Source: Eubacteriales Family XIII. Incertae Sedis bacterium
GTDB taxonomy: Bacteria; Bacillota; Clostridia; Peptostreptococcales; Anaerovoracaceae
Direction: 5' to 3'
Length of the DNA stretch: 55,378 bases
NCBI GenBank assembly: GCA_031264295.1
Contig: JAISED010000072.1
Span: 1-55,378, forward strand
A program made the translations under genes and the position numbers. The notes under the pieces were generated by a model. The model saw only the letters and a list, made by a program, of their open reading frames with translations, did not search any database and was not told the origin of the DNA. The first letter of the stretch is position 1. The number at the start of each line of letters is the position of its first letter. Below, piece by piece: positions 1-7,498 of this stretch.

Positions 1-277
1 TTCGCCCTGACGGGTATCCCCTTTTTTACTCTCCTAAGCACCAAATCGCAGGTCCGCACGGGCGTTCTTTAAGCGCCTTTATTTGTTGTGCCCTCCCTGA
101 TACCTCTGAATAGACACAAAATTCGCACGCCGGACTTTGTTGCAAACCGAACGCACTGAGCAGGCGGAGCACACAAAATATGAGACGATATCACAGCCGA
201 CCGCAAATTAAGCGTGTTATAATTGAATTAATGTGCATTTATGGATTGAAATGAAAAATAAGGCGAAGAAAGCGGAC

Positions 278-305
278 TTGACAAGCGAATATTCGATGGT
301 ATAAT
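278..305 (+). promoter_or_regulatory. Sigma-A promoter of the first lipoprotein gene
   Basis: TTGACA at 278-283 and TATAAT at 300-305 with a 16-bp spacer form a near-ideal housekeeping promoter. The expected start of transcription is near 312, giving a leader of about 50 nt that carries an AAAGGGGAT ribosome binding site before the lipoprotein gene at 363. In the bases before it (1-277) I see no gene on either strand that I can support. Confidence 0.75.
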
Positions 306-362
306 GTTATATATGCGTTGTAAAAAAGGGAACAACGTTTGTGAAAGGGGATGGGATTTATT

Positions 363-1130
363 ATGAAAGTTAAAAAATTGCCGGTGGCTGTATTGGTGCT
401 GATGGGCGTTTGTTTGTGTTTGGCGGCGTGCGGAACTAAGAGCACGGCCAATCAAGCGAGCGCATTGGAATCGGAGGGCGTTGACACAGAGAAAACGGCG
501 GAGTTGGTCATGGCGACACAGCTTTATGTGGGCGACTCTATCATTGAGGTTCCTCAGTTTGCGGCAGGAGAGTCTTCTGAGGTTCTTGATTCGGTAAATG
601 CGAAGATACTGGAATTCGCGGGGGATTATGAAAGGTTCACGGAAACCGGCGCCGACGGGGAAGAATGGCTTGAGTTGAAGTGTTACCCCTTCCTTGACGA
701 CAAATACATACAGGTCGTGCTTACCCGCGCAGTTTATCCAAACTACGGCACATACGGCAAGATCGCCAGCTTTTGCTACGATTATCAGGAAGACAAGGAG
801 TATAGACTGGAGGATCTGGCGGATATTGACGGTGAAGCTATCTCGAATAAGGAGGGTGCTTTGATCGCGGCCTTAGGCGAAAAGGAGCCTGAATCCAAGA
901 TCGATGGATTTGAACTAAGCGCCTTTACGTTTTCACACATGGGCAATATATATTTCTATAGTGTGCATTTCGAACCGCCTGAGATTGGAGATCCGCCCGA
1001 AAATGTGCTGTATGTATGCAACACCGATGGAAGTTATGAGATGTATAACAACAAAATATTGCATTTCGGCACCGGAGAAAATGAACTGCTCAATATGGAG
1101 CCGCCCCTTTATTATGCCAGGGGCGTATAG
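363..1130 (+). CDS. Predicted lipoprotein of unknown function
   Basis: A 255-residue protein with a lipoprotein signal peptide: basic start MKVKK, a hydrophobic stretch and a lipobox LAAC with the lipidated cysteine at about residue 23. It should be anchored on the outer face of the cytoplasmic membrane. The mature part has no catalytic motif I recognise; its alternating strands and aromatic residues faintly recall DUF3298/DUF4163-type extracellular domains, but this is only an impression. The ATG at 363 is chosen because it lies about 11 nt after AAAGGGGAT; an upstream in-frame ATG at 351 would fall inside that binding site. The gene has its own promoter and runs convergently towards rubrerythrin. 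Confidence 0.7.
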   Translation: MKVKKLPVAVLVLMGVCLCLAACGTKSTANQASALESEGVDTEKTAELVMATQLYVGDSIIEVPQFAAGESSEVLDSVNAKILEFAGDYERFTETGADGEEWLELKCYPFLDDKYIQVVLTRAVYPNYGTYGKIASFCYDYQEDKEYRLEDLADIDGEAISNKEGALIAALGEKEPESKIDGFELSAFTFSHMGNIYFYSVHFEPPEIGDPPENVLYVCNTDGSYEMYNNKILHFGTGENELLNMEPPLYYARGV

Positions 1131-1140
1131 ACTGATAGTA

Positions 1141-1169
1141 TTAGAAGTCCCCTTAAAGGGGACTTCTAA
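1141..1169. terminator. Perfect hairpin between convergent genes, built from two copies of a recurring motif
   Basis: TTAGAAGTCCCC and its exact complement GGGGACTTCTAA flank a tiny TTAAA loop. The position between the ends of two convergent genes suggests a bidirectional terminator, although no long T-run follows. The arm sequence is the same motif found before the ribosome binding sites of the DUF4349, purH, DUF2007 and sppA genes, so it may be a repeat element rather than an ordinary terminator. Confidence 0.5.
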
Positions 1170-1264
1170 GTATAGTGGTGCGCAATTAAAATATTATCTT
1201 TAAGCGGAAAAAGACCGTCCGGAGGCGTGACAAGGGTTTCCGGAGCTTGCGTGAGTTAAGTCTA

Positions 1265-1801
1265 TCAGTAATTTTTTTCTCTAAGCTGGAAGTATGCCTT
1301 CGGATGCGCGCAAACGGGGCATTTCTCGTAAGCCTTCTTGCTCTTGTAGACGTAGCCGCAGTTGGCGCATTTCCACTCGACCTCCTCGTCTTTTTCGAAG
1401 ACTTTACCCTCTTCGATGTTTTTCTTCAAAGTCCTGTAGCGCTCCTCATGCTCTTTCTCTATCTTGCCTACGCCTTCCATTTGAGCGGCGATTTCCGGGA
1501 AACCCTCTTCTCTTGCCTCTTTTGCCATACGCGCATACATATCGGTCCATTCGAAATTCTCGCCTGCGGCGGCGTCTTCGAGATTTTCCGCAGTCGAGCC
1601 TATGCCATGGAACAGTTTGAACCACAGTTCCGCATGCTCTTTTTCATTGGCGGCTGTTTCCTCGAATATCTTCGCTATCTGCTCGAAACCTTCTTTTTTC
1701 GCTCTGGACGCGTAGTAAGTGTACTTATTTCGCGCCTGCGATTCGCCCGCAAAGGCATCCATTAAATTTTGATACGTTTTAGTGCCCTTTAAATCCTTCA
1801 T
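1265..1801 (-). CDS. rbr: Rubrerythrin
   Basis: A 178-residue non-haem iron peroxidase that reduces hydrogen peroxide in the cytoplasm of anaerobes. The N-terminal four-helix ferritin-like domain (about 1-135) shows the di-iron ligand motifs NEKEH (about 52-56) and IEKEH (about 114-118) with Glu20. The C-terminal rubredoxin-like domain carries the Fe(Cys)4 pairs C145/C148 and C161/C164. Length is normal for the family. AGGAGG lies directly before the ATG at 1801. The perR-like gene ends 27 bp upstream on the same strand, so the two probably form a peroxide-response operon controlled from the palindrome at 2287-2309. Confidence 0.95.
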   Translation of the reverse strand: MKDLKGTKTYQNLMDAFAGESQARNKYTYYASRAKKEGFEQIAKIFEETAANEKEHAELWFKLFHGIGSTAENLEDAAAGENFEWTDMYARMAKEAREEGFPEIAAQMEGVGKIEKEHEERYRTLKKNIEEGKVFEKDEEVEWKCANCGYVYKSKKAYEKCPVCAHPKAYFQLREKNY

Positions 1802-1828
1802 TACTCACTCCTCCTTGAATAAAACACG

Positions 1829-2272
1829 TTAAACTTCATGCCCGAATGCGGAAGCATCCGGGGAATTCACAGCACTTGCATCTGTCGCCGCGTTTTGGGC
1901 GTCGAGACAACGCTTACAGCGGCCGTTGAATATGATCGTATGCGACAGGATTTTCTCACCCGTTTCCCTTGCCACCTTCCTGTCCAAGCCGGCAAGCGAT
2001 TTAGTAAAGAGGTCGCTTATCTCACCGCACTCGACGCACTGCATATGCAGGTGCTCGGAGATGTTGCCGTCAAAGCGATCCGCCTCGCCGCCGACGGTGA
2101 TCTTTCGCAGAGTTCCAAGCGACGCGAGCAGGTTTAGATTCCTGTATACAGTGCCGAGGCTCAACGACGGATAATCCTGCCTGAGTATCCGGTAAACCTG
2201 ATCGGCGGTAGGGTGAATCGGGTTGTCGAGGACTGCCTGCATTATTATGTCCCGTTGTTTAGAATGTTTCAT
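1829..2272 (-). CDS. perR: Fur-family peroxide regulator, PerR-like
   Basis: A 147-residue metal-dependent repressor with an N-terminal winged helix (about 1-65) and a C-terminal dimerisation domain. Two CxxC pairs (C79/C82 and C119/C122) form the structural zinc site. His20, Asp68, His74, His76 and Asp87 align by eye with the regulatory metal ligands H37, D85, H91, H93 and D104 of Bacillus subtilis PerR; an Asp at the last site points to PerR rather than Fur. It lies directly upstream of rubrerythrin in the same direction and has a near-perfect inverted repeat just before its start, as expected for an autoregulated peroxide sensor. The last 25 residues are a low-conservation tail. Confidence 0.85.
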   Translation of the reverse strand: MKHSKQRDIIMQAVLDNPIHPTADQVYRILRQDYPSLSLGTVYRNLNLLASLGTLRKITVGGEADRFDGNISEHLHMQCVECGEISDLFTKSLAGLDRKVARETGEKILSHTIIFNGRCKRCLDAQNAATDASAVNSPDASAFGHEV

Positions 2273-2286
2273 AAAAGTCCTTTCTT

Positions 2287-2309
2287 AAAATAGTAATAAT
2301 TACTATTTT
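2287..2309 (-). promoter_or_regulatory. Per/Fur-type operator before perR-rbr
   Basis: A 23-bp inverted repeat with 11-bp arms (AAAATAGTAAT and ATTACTATTTT) around a single central base. AT-rich dyads with an odd centre are typical of PerR and Fur boxes. It ends 15 bp before the perR start codon, so binding would block transcription of perR and rubrerythrin. Confidence 0.7.
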
Positions 2310-2553
2310 TATAACCATTTTAGTAAACATTAAACATCGGCAGTCCGTTAAATTGGACGACGGGGCAGCCTTCGGCAGATAATTAAATCCAAGTGGATAA
2401 TCAGCGGCTCGTCATCCATCACTTTCATGTGCACCCATACTTCCTATTATCGTCAATTTTAGGACTATTATTATACTTATGCATATGAAAAATCAAATTT
2501 ATGGAACATTGGAATATCCTGTGTCGTCAAATACGTATAGTATTTTTCATTAA

Positions 2554-2583
2554 AGGGGTTTTTTGGAAGTCCCCTAAAAGGAG
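2554..2583 (+). promoter_or_regulatory. Recurring leader motif with short hairpin before the DUF4349 gene
   Basis: AGGGG, six T, GGAAGT and CCCCT form a five-pair hairpin that ends directly before AAAAGGAGG, the ribosome binding site of the gene at 2591. The sequence GGAAGTCCCCTAAAAGGAGG closely matches elements before purH, the DUF2007 gene and, less fully, sppA. Being adjacent to the binding site it could control translation initiation, but no function is known to me. Confidence 0.45.
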
Positions 2584-2590
2584 GATTGTT

Positions 2591-3592
2591 ATGAAATTCA
2601 ACACGAAACAGGGTGTTCTTTTGGCGAGCGTTTTGCTCTGCATCTCGGTTCTCTTCGCGTCTTGCGGAGCGAGCAACGGCTCCGCAGGTGGAGACGCCCG
2701 GATGGAGGCGCCGGCCGCCGATATGGTGGAGGATGCGGCGGAGTACGACGTCGAGTATAGCTTAGCTGAAAATGAAATCGGAAGCGCTGTTGCATCGGTG
2801 CAGTCGAGCGGCGCATTACAGTCTGAAAGGATCATATATTCCGCGGAAGCTAATATAGAAACGGCGGAGTTTGACGCAGCGATAGAGAGTGTCTACGCGA
2901 TGCTCGACAGGTACAATGCCTTTATTGAAACATCTTATATCGGCGGCAGGGGCTCATACTATGGCAGGAAGTCTTATCGCTCCGCGAGTTTCACGCTTCG
3001 AGTGCCCAAGCAAAGTTTCACCGCCATGACGGATGGACTTTCGGATATAGGCAATCTGTTATCGTTCAGCAGTAACGCCGTGAATATTTCTACGCAGTAT
3101 GTCGATACGGAATCGCGCCTGAACGCGTACAAGGTAGAAGAATCAAGATTACTCGACATGCTTTCTAACGTAAACGACGTAGAAGCTATGATCGCGCTCG
3201 AAAGCCGCTTATCGAACGTTCGCTATGAGATGGAATCGTTGACTTCGCGGCTTAGGGATTGGCAGAGTCAGGTGGATTACAGCACTGTAAATCTTAACAT
3301 AGAAGAGGTTGAAAAAATGCAAGAACAGACCCAACTCAACCGCAGTTACGCGCAAGAGCTGGGTGATGGTTTCGGTAATACGTTGCGTGGCGTCGGCGTG
3401 TTCTTTAAGGAACTGTTCAGGCTTATAGTCGCAGTTCTGCCGGTACTCATTATATTGGCCGTTATTGCACTCGCGGTTCTCTTCATCGTGAAAAAAGCGC
3501 GCGCCGGAGCCAAGGCGAATACAGCGCAGCCTAACGAGGGCGGGGGCACTAACGAATACAATAACACTAACGAAGGCGGACGCGTTAACTGA
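2591..3592 (+). CDS. DUF4349 domain membrane lipoprotein
   Basis: A 333-residue protein with a lipoprotein signal (lipobox FASC, lipidated Cys25), an acidic low-complexity stretch, then a DUF4349-type domain (about 75-260) containing the paired-helix region with SRLNAYKVEESRL and ESRLSNVRYEMESL. A transmembrane helix follows near 280-300 (PVLIILAVIALAVLFIV) and a basic plus Asn/Gly-rich tail. The family's role is unknown; it is typically extracytoplasmic. The ATG at 2591 is preferred over an upstream in-frame ATG at 2501 because it follows GGAGG and gives a proper signal peptide. The last codons, NEGGRVN and stop, are the first copy of a 36-bp repeat that continues past the gene. Confidence 0.85.
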   Translation: MKFNTKQGVLLASVLLCISVLFASCGASNGSAGGDARMEAPAADMVEDAAEYDVEYSLAENEIGSAVASVQSSGALQSERIIYSAEANIETAEFDAAIESVYAMLDRYNAFIETSYIGGRGSYYGRKSYRSASFTLRVPKQSFTAMTDGLSDIGNLLSFSSNAVNISTQYVDTESRLNAYKVEESRLLDMLSNVNDVEAMIALESRLSNVRYEMESLTSRLRDWQSQVDYSTVNLNIEEVEKMQEQTQLNRSYAQELGDGFGNTLRGVGVFFKELFRLIVAVLPVLIILAVIALAVLFIVKKARAGAKANTAQPNEGGGTNEYNNTNEGGRVN

Positions 3593-3708
3593 GACAGATG
3601 CGCTACCGAAGGCGGACGCGTTAACTGAGACAGATGCGCCACCGAAGGCAGCCGCATTAACTGAGACAGACGCGCTACCGAAGGCGGACGCGTTAACTGA
3701 GATAGGGA
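3571..3708. repeat. 36-bp tandem repeat running out of the DUF4349 gene end
   Basis: About four copies of a 36-bp unit start at 3571, 3607, 3643 and 3679. Each contains GAAGGCGGACGCGTTAACTG or a close variant. The first copy codes for the last residues and the stop of the DUF4349 protein, so the array looks like repeated duplication of that gene's 3' end. There are no unique spacers, which rules out a CRISPR array. Confidence 0.85.
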
Positions 3709-3734
3709 CGCCGTTAATAAATAGGGGGCGACTT

Positions 3735-5063
3735 TCATTGGGCGAAGCCGCCGGCGAGCCGATCCAGTGCGTCCGTTAGTGCCGCGCGCGGACATGCGAT
3801 GTTAATCCGTTGAAAACCCGCGCCTTCTTCGCCGAACATTGTACCCCCGTCGAGCCAGAGATTCGCCTTATTTATGATGAAATCGTCCAGCTTGGCGGCA
3901 GGTATGCCCGTACCTCTAAAATCAAGCCATGTGAGATATGTACCTTCAGGTTCAATAAGCTTGACTGACGGGATCTTTTCTGTGAGATATGCGCGCAGAA
4001 AATCGAGGTTGCCGTTAAGATATCTGACAAGACTGTCCACCCACGCCCCTCCGAACTCGTATGCGCTCCGGCACGCGGACAACCCGAAGATGTTGTATTC
4101 GGAGTAACCGGCGGAGTGCAGCTCTTTTATATACTTCACGCGCAGCTTGGGATTTGCGATGATTATATTTGAGATCTGCAGTCCGGCAAGGTTGAAGGTC
4201 TTGCTGGGAGCGGTACAGCTTATAGTTATGTCGGCAAGCTCTTCGGAAAGCCCTGCGAATACCTGATGCGAATTGCCTGGAAACACAAAGTCGCAATGCA
4301 CCTCGTCAGATAGGATCAGGCAGTTGTGTTTGAGGCAGATTTCACCGATCTTTTCGAGTTCGCGTCTTGACCATACACGCCCGACAGGATTGTGCGGGCT
4401 GCAAAATATAAAGAGTTTGACGTTTTCGCTTACTATCTTTCGCTCAAAGTCATCAAAGTCTATCTCGTATCTGCCGCCGAGTGCACCGCTGCCGCTGCCG
4501 CAGGATGCGCCGCTGCCGCCACCGGGCGCGCCGCCGCAGGATGTGCCACTGCCGCCGCTGTCGAATGCGCCGCTGCCGCTGCCATCTTGAAGCACAAGGG
4601 GGTTGTTGACCAGCTTGCGGTCATTCATGATTATCATCTGTGAAAAGGGATAGTATACCGGACGTTGTATCAATACCCCGTCGCCGGGTTTTGTGAAAGC
4701 GCGAATTGCCGTGGCTATAGCAAAGACGACGCCGGGCGTCACAACAACCTTCTCCGGGCTGATGTGATATCCGAAGCGCGTGTCAAACCAAGTTGCCAAG
4801 GCCTTATAGTACGGTTCGCGAGGCATTGAATAACCGAATATCCCGTGTTCCGCCGTCCTGCGCATTGCCTCAAGCACTGCGGGAGGCGATTTGAAATCCA
4901 TGTCCGCCACCCAAAGCGGTAAGACGCCGTCCGGCTTGCCCCGCTCCCTTGCGAAATCATATTTTAAGGAATTAGTGTTGGCACGGGGGGTGATTTCATC
5001 GAAATCGAAGCGATCATCATAACCCAAACCTTCAGTATAACCCAAACCTTCATCATAACTCAT
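3735..5063 (-). CDS. patB: MalY/PatB-type PLP aminotransferase (cystathionine beta-lyase family)
   Basis: About 442 residues, fold-type I PLP enzyme. It shows the family N-terminus FDEITPRANTNSLKYD, LPLWVADMDF, the CSPHNPVGRVWSRREL segment, SDEVHCDF, and the PLP lysine in SCTAPSKTFNLAGLQ. MalY/PatB enzymes usually cleave cystathionine to homocysteine, pyruvate and ammonia, or desulfurate cysteine. It differs from its family by a Gly/Ser-rich insert of about 40 residues (encoded near 4471-4587) after VLQD and before RYEIDF, and by a doubled GLGY motif at the N-terminus. The ATG at 5063 follows CAGAGG; an in-frame ATG at 5099 lies one base after AGAAGGAGG and is an alternative. The gene diverges from the fatty acid operon. 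Confidence 0.85.
   Translation of the reverse strand: MSYDEGLGYTEGLGYDDRFDFDEITPRANTNSLKYDFARERGKPDGVLPLWVADMDFKSPPAVLEAMRRTAEHGIFGYSMPREPYYKALATWFDTRFGYHISPEKVVVTPGVVFAIATAIRAFTKPGDGVLIQRPVYYPFSQMIIMNDRKLVNNPLVLQDGSGSGAFDSGGSGTSCGGAPGGGSGASCGSGSGALGGRYEIDFDDFERKIVSENVKLFIFCSPHNPVGRVWSRRELEKIGEICLKHNCLILSDEVHCDFVFPGNSHQVFAGLSEELADITISCTAPSKTFNLAGLQISNIIIANPKLRVKYIKELHSAGYSEYNIFGLSACRSAYEFGGAWVDSLVRYLNGNLDFLRAYLTEKIPSVKLIEPEGTYLTWLDFRGTGIPAAKLDDFIINKANLWLDGGTMFGEEGAGFQRINIACPRAALTDALDRLAGGFAQ
4471..4587. repeat. Gly/Ser-coding low-complexity insert in the aminotransferase
   Basis: GCCGCTGCCGCAGGATGCGC-like units repeat imperfectly and encode a chain of Gly, Ser, Ala and Cys residues on the minus strand, splitting a region that is normally a short loop between VLQD and the next strand. 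The reading frame is kept. Confidence 0.75.
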
Positions 5064-5127
5064 GTAAACCTCTGTATAATACACGGAAGCATTATACATT
5101 CCTCCTTCTAATATTATTCGCGTTTTC

Positions 5128-5156
5128 ATTGTACTACTCACATAAGCGAATTACAA
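5128..5156 (-). promoter_or_regulatory. Sigma-A promoter of the MalY/PatB gene
   Basis: Read on the minus strand, TTGTAA (5151-5156) and TACAAT (5128-5133) are 17 bp apart. Transcription would start near 5121, which excludes the in-frame ATG at 5141 and favours 5099 or 5063. Confidence 0.6.
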
Positions 5157-5160
5157 GTGA

Positions 5161-5240
5161 AATATTCGCCTTCACATGTCTTTGAAATATTCGTCTTCAC
5201 ATGTCGCCTTCACATGTCGCCGCCTTCACATGTCGGCGGC
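5161..5240. repeat. Four direct repeats of CTTCACATGTC between divergent promoters
   Basis: The 11-bp core CTTCACATGTC occurs four times within about 70 bp at uneven spacing, two of them with an ATTCG flank. The array sits immediately upstream of the -35 box of the aminotransferase gene and about 40 bp upstream of the fabK promoter. It could be a multi-site operator or another product of local tandem duplication. Confidence 0.7.
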
Positions 5241-5275
5241 ATTGCAGAAAGCGTGGGCATTATTCGAATCATCTA

Positions 5276-5304
5276 TTGACAAACGGGATCAAATAAATTA
5301 CAAT
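5276..5304 (+). promoter_or_regulatory. Sigma-A promoter of the fatty acid operon
   Basis: TTGACA at 5276-5281 and TACAAT at 5299-5304 with a 17-bp spacer. Transcription would start near 5311, leaving a leader of about 110 nt that contains the palindrome at 5386-5401 and an AGGAGG site at 5411-5416. Confidence 0.7.
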
Positions 5305-5385
5305 TCAATAAAATAGTTTTATGATAAAAATATTTTTTCGATATAAGAAGTGTCAATGTGTTGCCTTCGGGGCGATGTTGTTTTG

Positions 5386-5401
5386 ATACTGAATTCAGTA
5401 T
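5386..5401. promoter_or_regulatory. Perfect 16-bp palindrome, candidate operator of the fab operon
   Basis: ATACTGAATTCAGTAT is a perfect dyad 22 bp before the fabK start codon. Perfect dyads of this size are typical MarR-family operators, and a MarR domain is encoded at the end of the same operon (10033-11622). Its position downstream of the promoter at 5276-5304 suits a roadblock or a second, weaker promoter overlapping it. Confidence 0.6.
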
Positions 5402-5423
5402 TAATAGGTAAGGAGGATGGAGA

Positions 5424-6425
5424 ATGTCAGATTTGATAGCCGAATCATATGAGGATATAGGCATACTTTTAGGCATAAAATATCCGATAATACAGGGCGG
5501 GATGGCGTGGATCGCCGACAGTTCCCTGGCGTCGGCTGTTTCTAACGGCGGCGGACTCGGTGTTATAGCTGCGGGGAACGCGCCCGCCGACTTCGTGAGG
5601 GCGGAGATAGCGGCTACAAGGGCGTTGACGGACAAGCCGTTCGGGGTCAATGTCATGTTGCTGAGTCCTTATGTGGACGAGGTGATCGCTATGCTATGTG
5701 AAGAAAAAGTGGATGTGGTCATCACCGGAGCGGGCAATCCCGGGAAATATATGGCGGCTTTGAAGGCGTCCGGCATTAAGGTGATCCCGGTGGTGGCGTC
5801 GGTGGCGCTTGCCGTCAGAATGGAGAGAAACGGCGCCGACGCTGTTGTCGCCGAAGGTCAGGAGGCCGGTGGCCATATCGGAGAGCTGACAGGCATGGCG
5901 CTCATACCGCAGGTCGCAGACGCTGTTGAGATCCCGGTGATCGGCGCGGGCGGCATCGCCGACGGACGCGGAGTTGCGGCGGCGTTTATGCTGGGGGCTA
6001 GGGGTGTACAGGTCGGAACGCGCTTTCTTGTAGCGGAGGAATGTACGGTGTCTAAGCCCTATAAGGCAATGATAATAAAGGCAAAGGACACGGATACTGT
6101 CACTACAGGCAGAAGCGTCGGGCGTCCTGTGCGCGTGCTGAAAAACCGCATGACCAAGGAGATATTGTCATTGGAGAAAAGCGGAATAGACGCGGACACC
6201 TTTGAAGAACGGCTTGCGGGCACATTGAAGGCAGCGGCGAAAGACGGAGATGTAGTAAACGGCTCAGTAATGGCGGGACAGATAGCCGGACTTGTGAAAA
6301 AGGAACAGAAGGCAGCGGATATTATAAGGGAAATGTTTGAGGAGACGAAGAGAATTTATGAAAGCAGGAATTTTATTTGCGGGTCAGGGAGCACAGTACC
6401 CGGGGATGGGGAAGGATCTATTTGA
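5424..6425 (+). CDS. fabK: Enoyl-ACP reductase II, FMN-dependent
   Basis: A 333-residue flavoprotein that performs the last reduction in each round of fatty acid elongation using NAD(P)H. Family hallmarks are KYPIIQGGMAW at the N-terminus, GAGNPGKYM, the catalytic histidine in EGQEAGGHIGEL, the FMN phosphate loop GAGGIADGRG, VQVGTRF, and DVVNGSVMAGQIAGLV near the end. It is slightly longer than usual (about 310-320) because the last 22 residues overlap the start of fabD in another frame and are rich in Gly and Ser, so they are probably not part of the fold. First gene of the operon; AGGAGG lies 7 bp before the ATG. Confidence 0.93.
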   Translation: MSDLIAESYEDIGILLGIKYPIIQGGMAWIADSSLASAVSNGGGLGVIAAGNAPADFVRAEIAATRALTDKPFGVNVMLLSPYVDEVIAMLCEEKVDVVITGAGNPGKYMAALKASGIKVIPVVASVALAVRMERNGADAVVAEGQEAGGHIGELTGMALIPQVADAVEIPVIGAGGIADGRGVAAAFMLGARGVQVGTRFLVAEECTVSKPYKAMIIKAKDTDTVTTGRSVGRPVRVLKNRMTKEILSLEKSGIDADTFEERLAGTLKAAAKDGDVVNGSVMAGQIAGLVKKEQKAADIIREMFEETKRIYESRNFICGSGSTVPGDGEGSI

Positions 6426-7452
6426 CAGTTGTCCCGAGGCCGCGGCGGTTTTCGAGTCGGCGGGGGAGGATATCAAGAAATGGTGTTTTGAGGGAACTAA
6501 AGAAGAATTGACGCAGACGCATGTTACGCAACCTGCGGTGTTTACTGTATCAATGGCGGCTTACGCGGCGTTCAAAGCAGCGCTTGCGGCGGATGCGGCG
6601 GACGCGGCGGAAACGGCGGCGAATTTGGAGTCGTCAGCATTGGGTCAGACCGCGCCTCCGGCTGCGGCGAAATCGGCAGCGGACGCTAACTCATCGTTCG
6701 AAATAATAGCAGCGGCAGGATTCAGTCTCGGCGAATACTCGGCGCTTACGGCGGCGGGGTGCATCAGGGACTTCCGGACGGCGCTGGCGCTCATAAGGAA
6801 GCGCGGCGAATTTATGGCGGAGGCCGGGCGTGACGCCGAAGGCAATCAAACCGGCGGCATGGCTGCTGTGGTTGGGGAGCGCGGCGCGGTATTGAACTGC
6901 ATTGAAGAGCTTAGAGAAGACAACATATTGGAAGCGGTGAATTTTAACTCGCCGGAACAAACCGTGGCGGCGGGCGATAAAGAAGCCCTGGCGCGGCTGC
7001 GGAAAAGGGCGAAAGAGTTCGGATTGAGGGCGATACCGCTGAGCGTCAGCGCGGCATTTCACAGCAGCATGATGAGACCCGCGGCCGAAAGATTGAAAGA
7101 GACGCTTGAGACAATAGACTTTCACGCGCCGGAAGTAACTGTATATACGAATGTAACAGGGAAACCGCTGATGGACGGCAAGCCGGAAACAGAGGCGGAT
7201 GCGGCTTGGATAAGAAGCAGCTTGGCGCTTCAAGTGATGAGTCCTGTGTATTGGCAAGAGACAATTGAGAACATGGTGAACAACGGCGTAGAGTTATTCA
7301 TTGAAACGGGACCGGGGCAGACCCTATCAGGTCTGATGAAGAAAATCGCGCCGGACGCGGCGATTTTGAATATCGGAACGGCAGAGGGAATAGAAGAAGC
7401 CTTGGCTTATGTGCGGACATGCACCGGAAACTCCGGCATATCCGCAGTATGA
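6358..7452 (+). CDS. fabD: Malonyl-CoA:ACP transacylase with an alanine-rich insert
   Basis: 364 residues, cytoplasmic, transferring malonyl from CoA to acyl carrier protein. It starts LFAGQGAQYPGMG, has the nucleophile elbow GFSLGE with Ser123 (Phe in place of the usual His) and the catalytic His235 in AAFHSSMM, followed by ETGPGQTL. The family is normally about 305-315 residues; here an Ala-rich low-complexity stretch at about 76-113 sits directly before the strand leading into the nucleophile elbow. The ATG at 6358 is chosen because homology starts there; it lies 68 bp inside the fabK reading frame, so the two genes are tightly coupled. fabG follows after 46 bp. Confidence 0.92.
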   Translation: MKAGILFAGQGAQYPGMGKDLFDSCPEAAAVFESAGEDIKKWCFEGTKEELTQTHVTQPAVFTVSMAAYAAFKAALAADAADAAETAANLESSALGQTAPPAAAKSAADANSSFEIIAAAGFSLGEYSALTAAGCIRDFRTALALIRKRGEFMAEAGRDAEGNQTGGMAAVVGERGAVLNCIEELREDNILEAVNFNSPEQTVAAGDKEALARLRKRAKEFGLRAIPLSVSAAFHSSMMRPAAERLKETLETIDFHAPEVTVYTNVTGKPLMDGKPETEADAAWIRSSLALQVMSPVYWQETIENMVNNGVELFIETGPGQTLSGLMKKIAPDAAILNIGTAEGIEEALAYVRTCTGNSGISAV

Positions 7453-7498
7453 CAAACGATAGAGGGCGCCGATGTGAATATTGATATAGGAGTGTGAA

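Noticed and set aside
1..42. Possible start of a minus-strand gene at the left edge (GTGCTTAGG...)
   Set aside because: Only about 40 bp are available, too short to judge.
1247..1765. Hydrophobic 172-residue frame on the plus strand opposite rubrerythrin
   Set aside because: Its hydrophobic look is a by-product of the antisense of a Glu/Lys-rich gene.
3571..3708. Regular 36-bp repeats as a possible CRISPR array
   Set aside because: Copies are directly adjacent with no unique spacers and no cas genes nearby.
3346..3795. Minus-strand frame with 12-residue repeats (LSQLTRPPSVAH)
   Set aside because: It is a translation of the 36-bp DNA repeat array and the antisense of DUF4349; no start signal.
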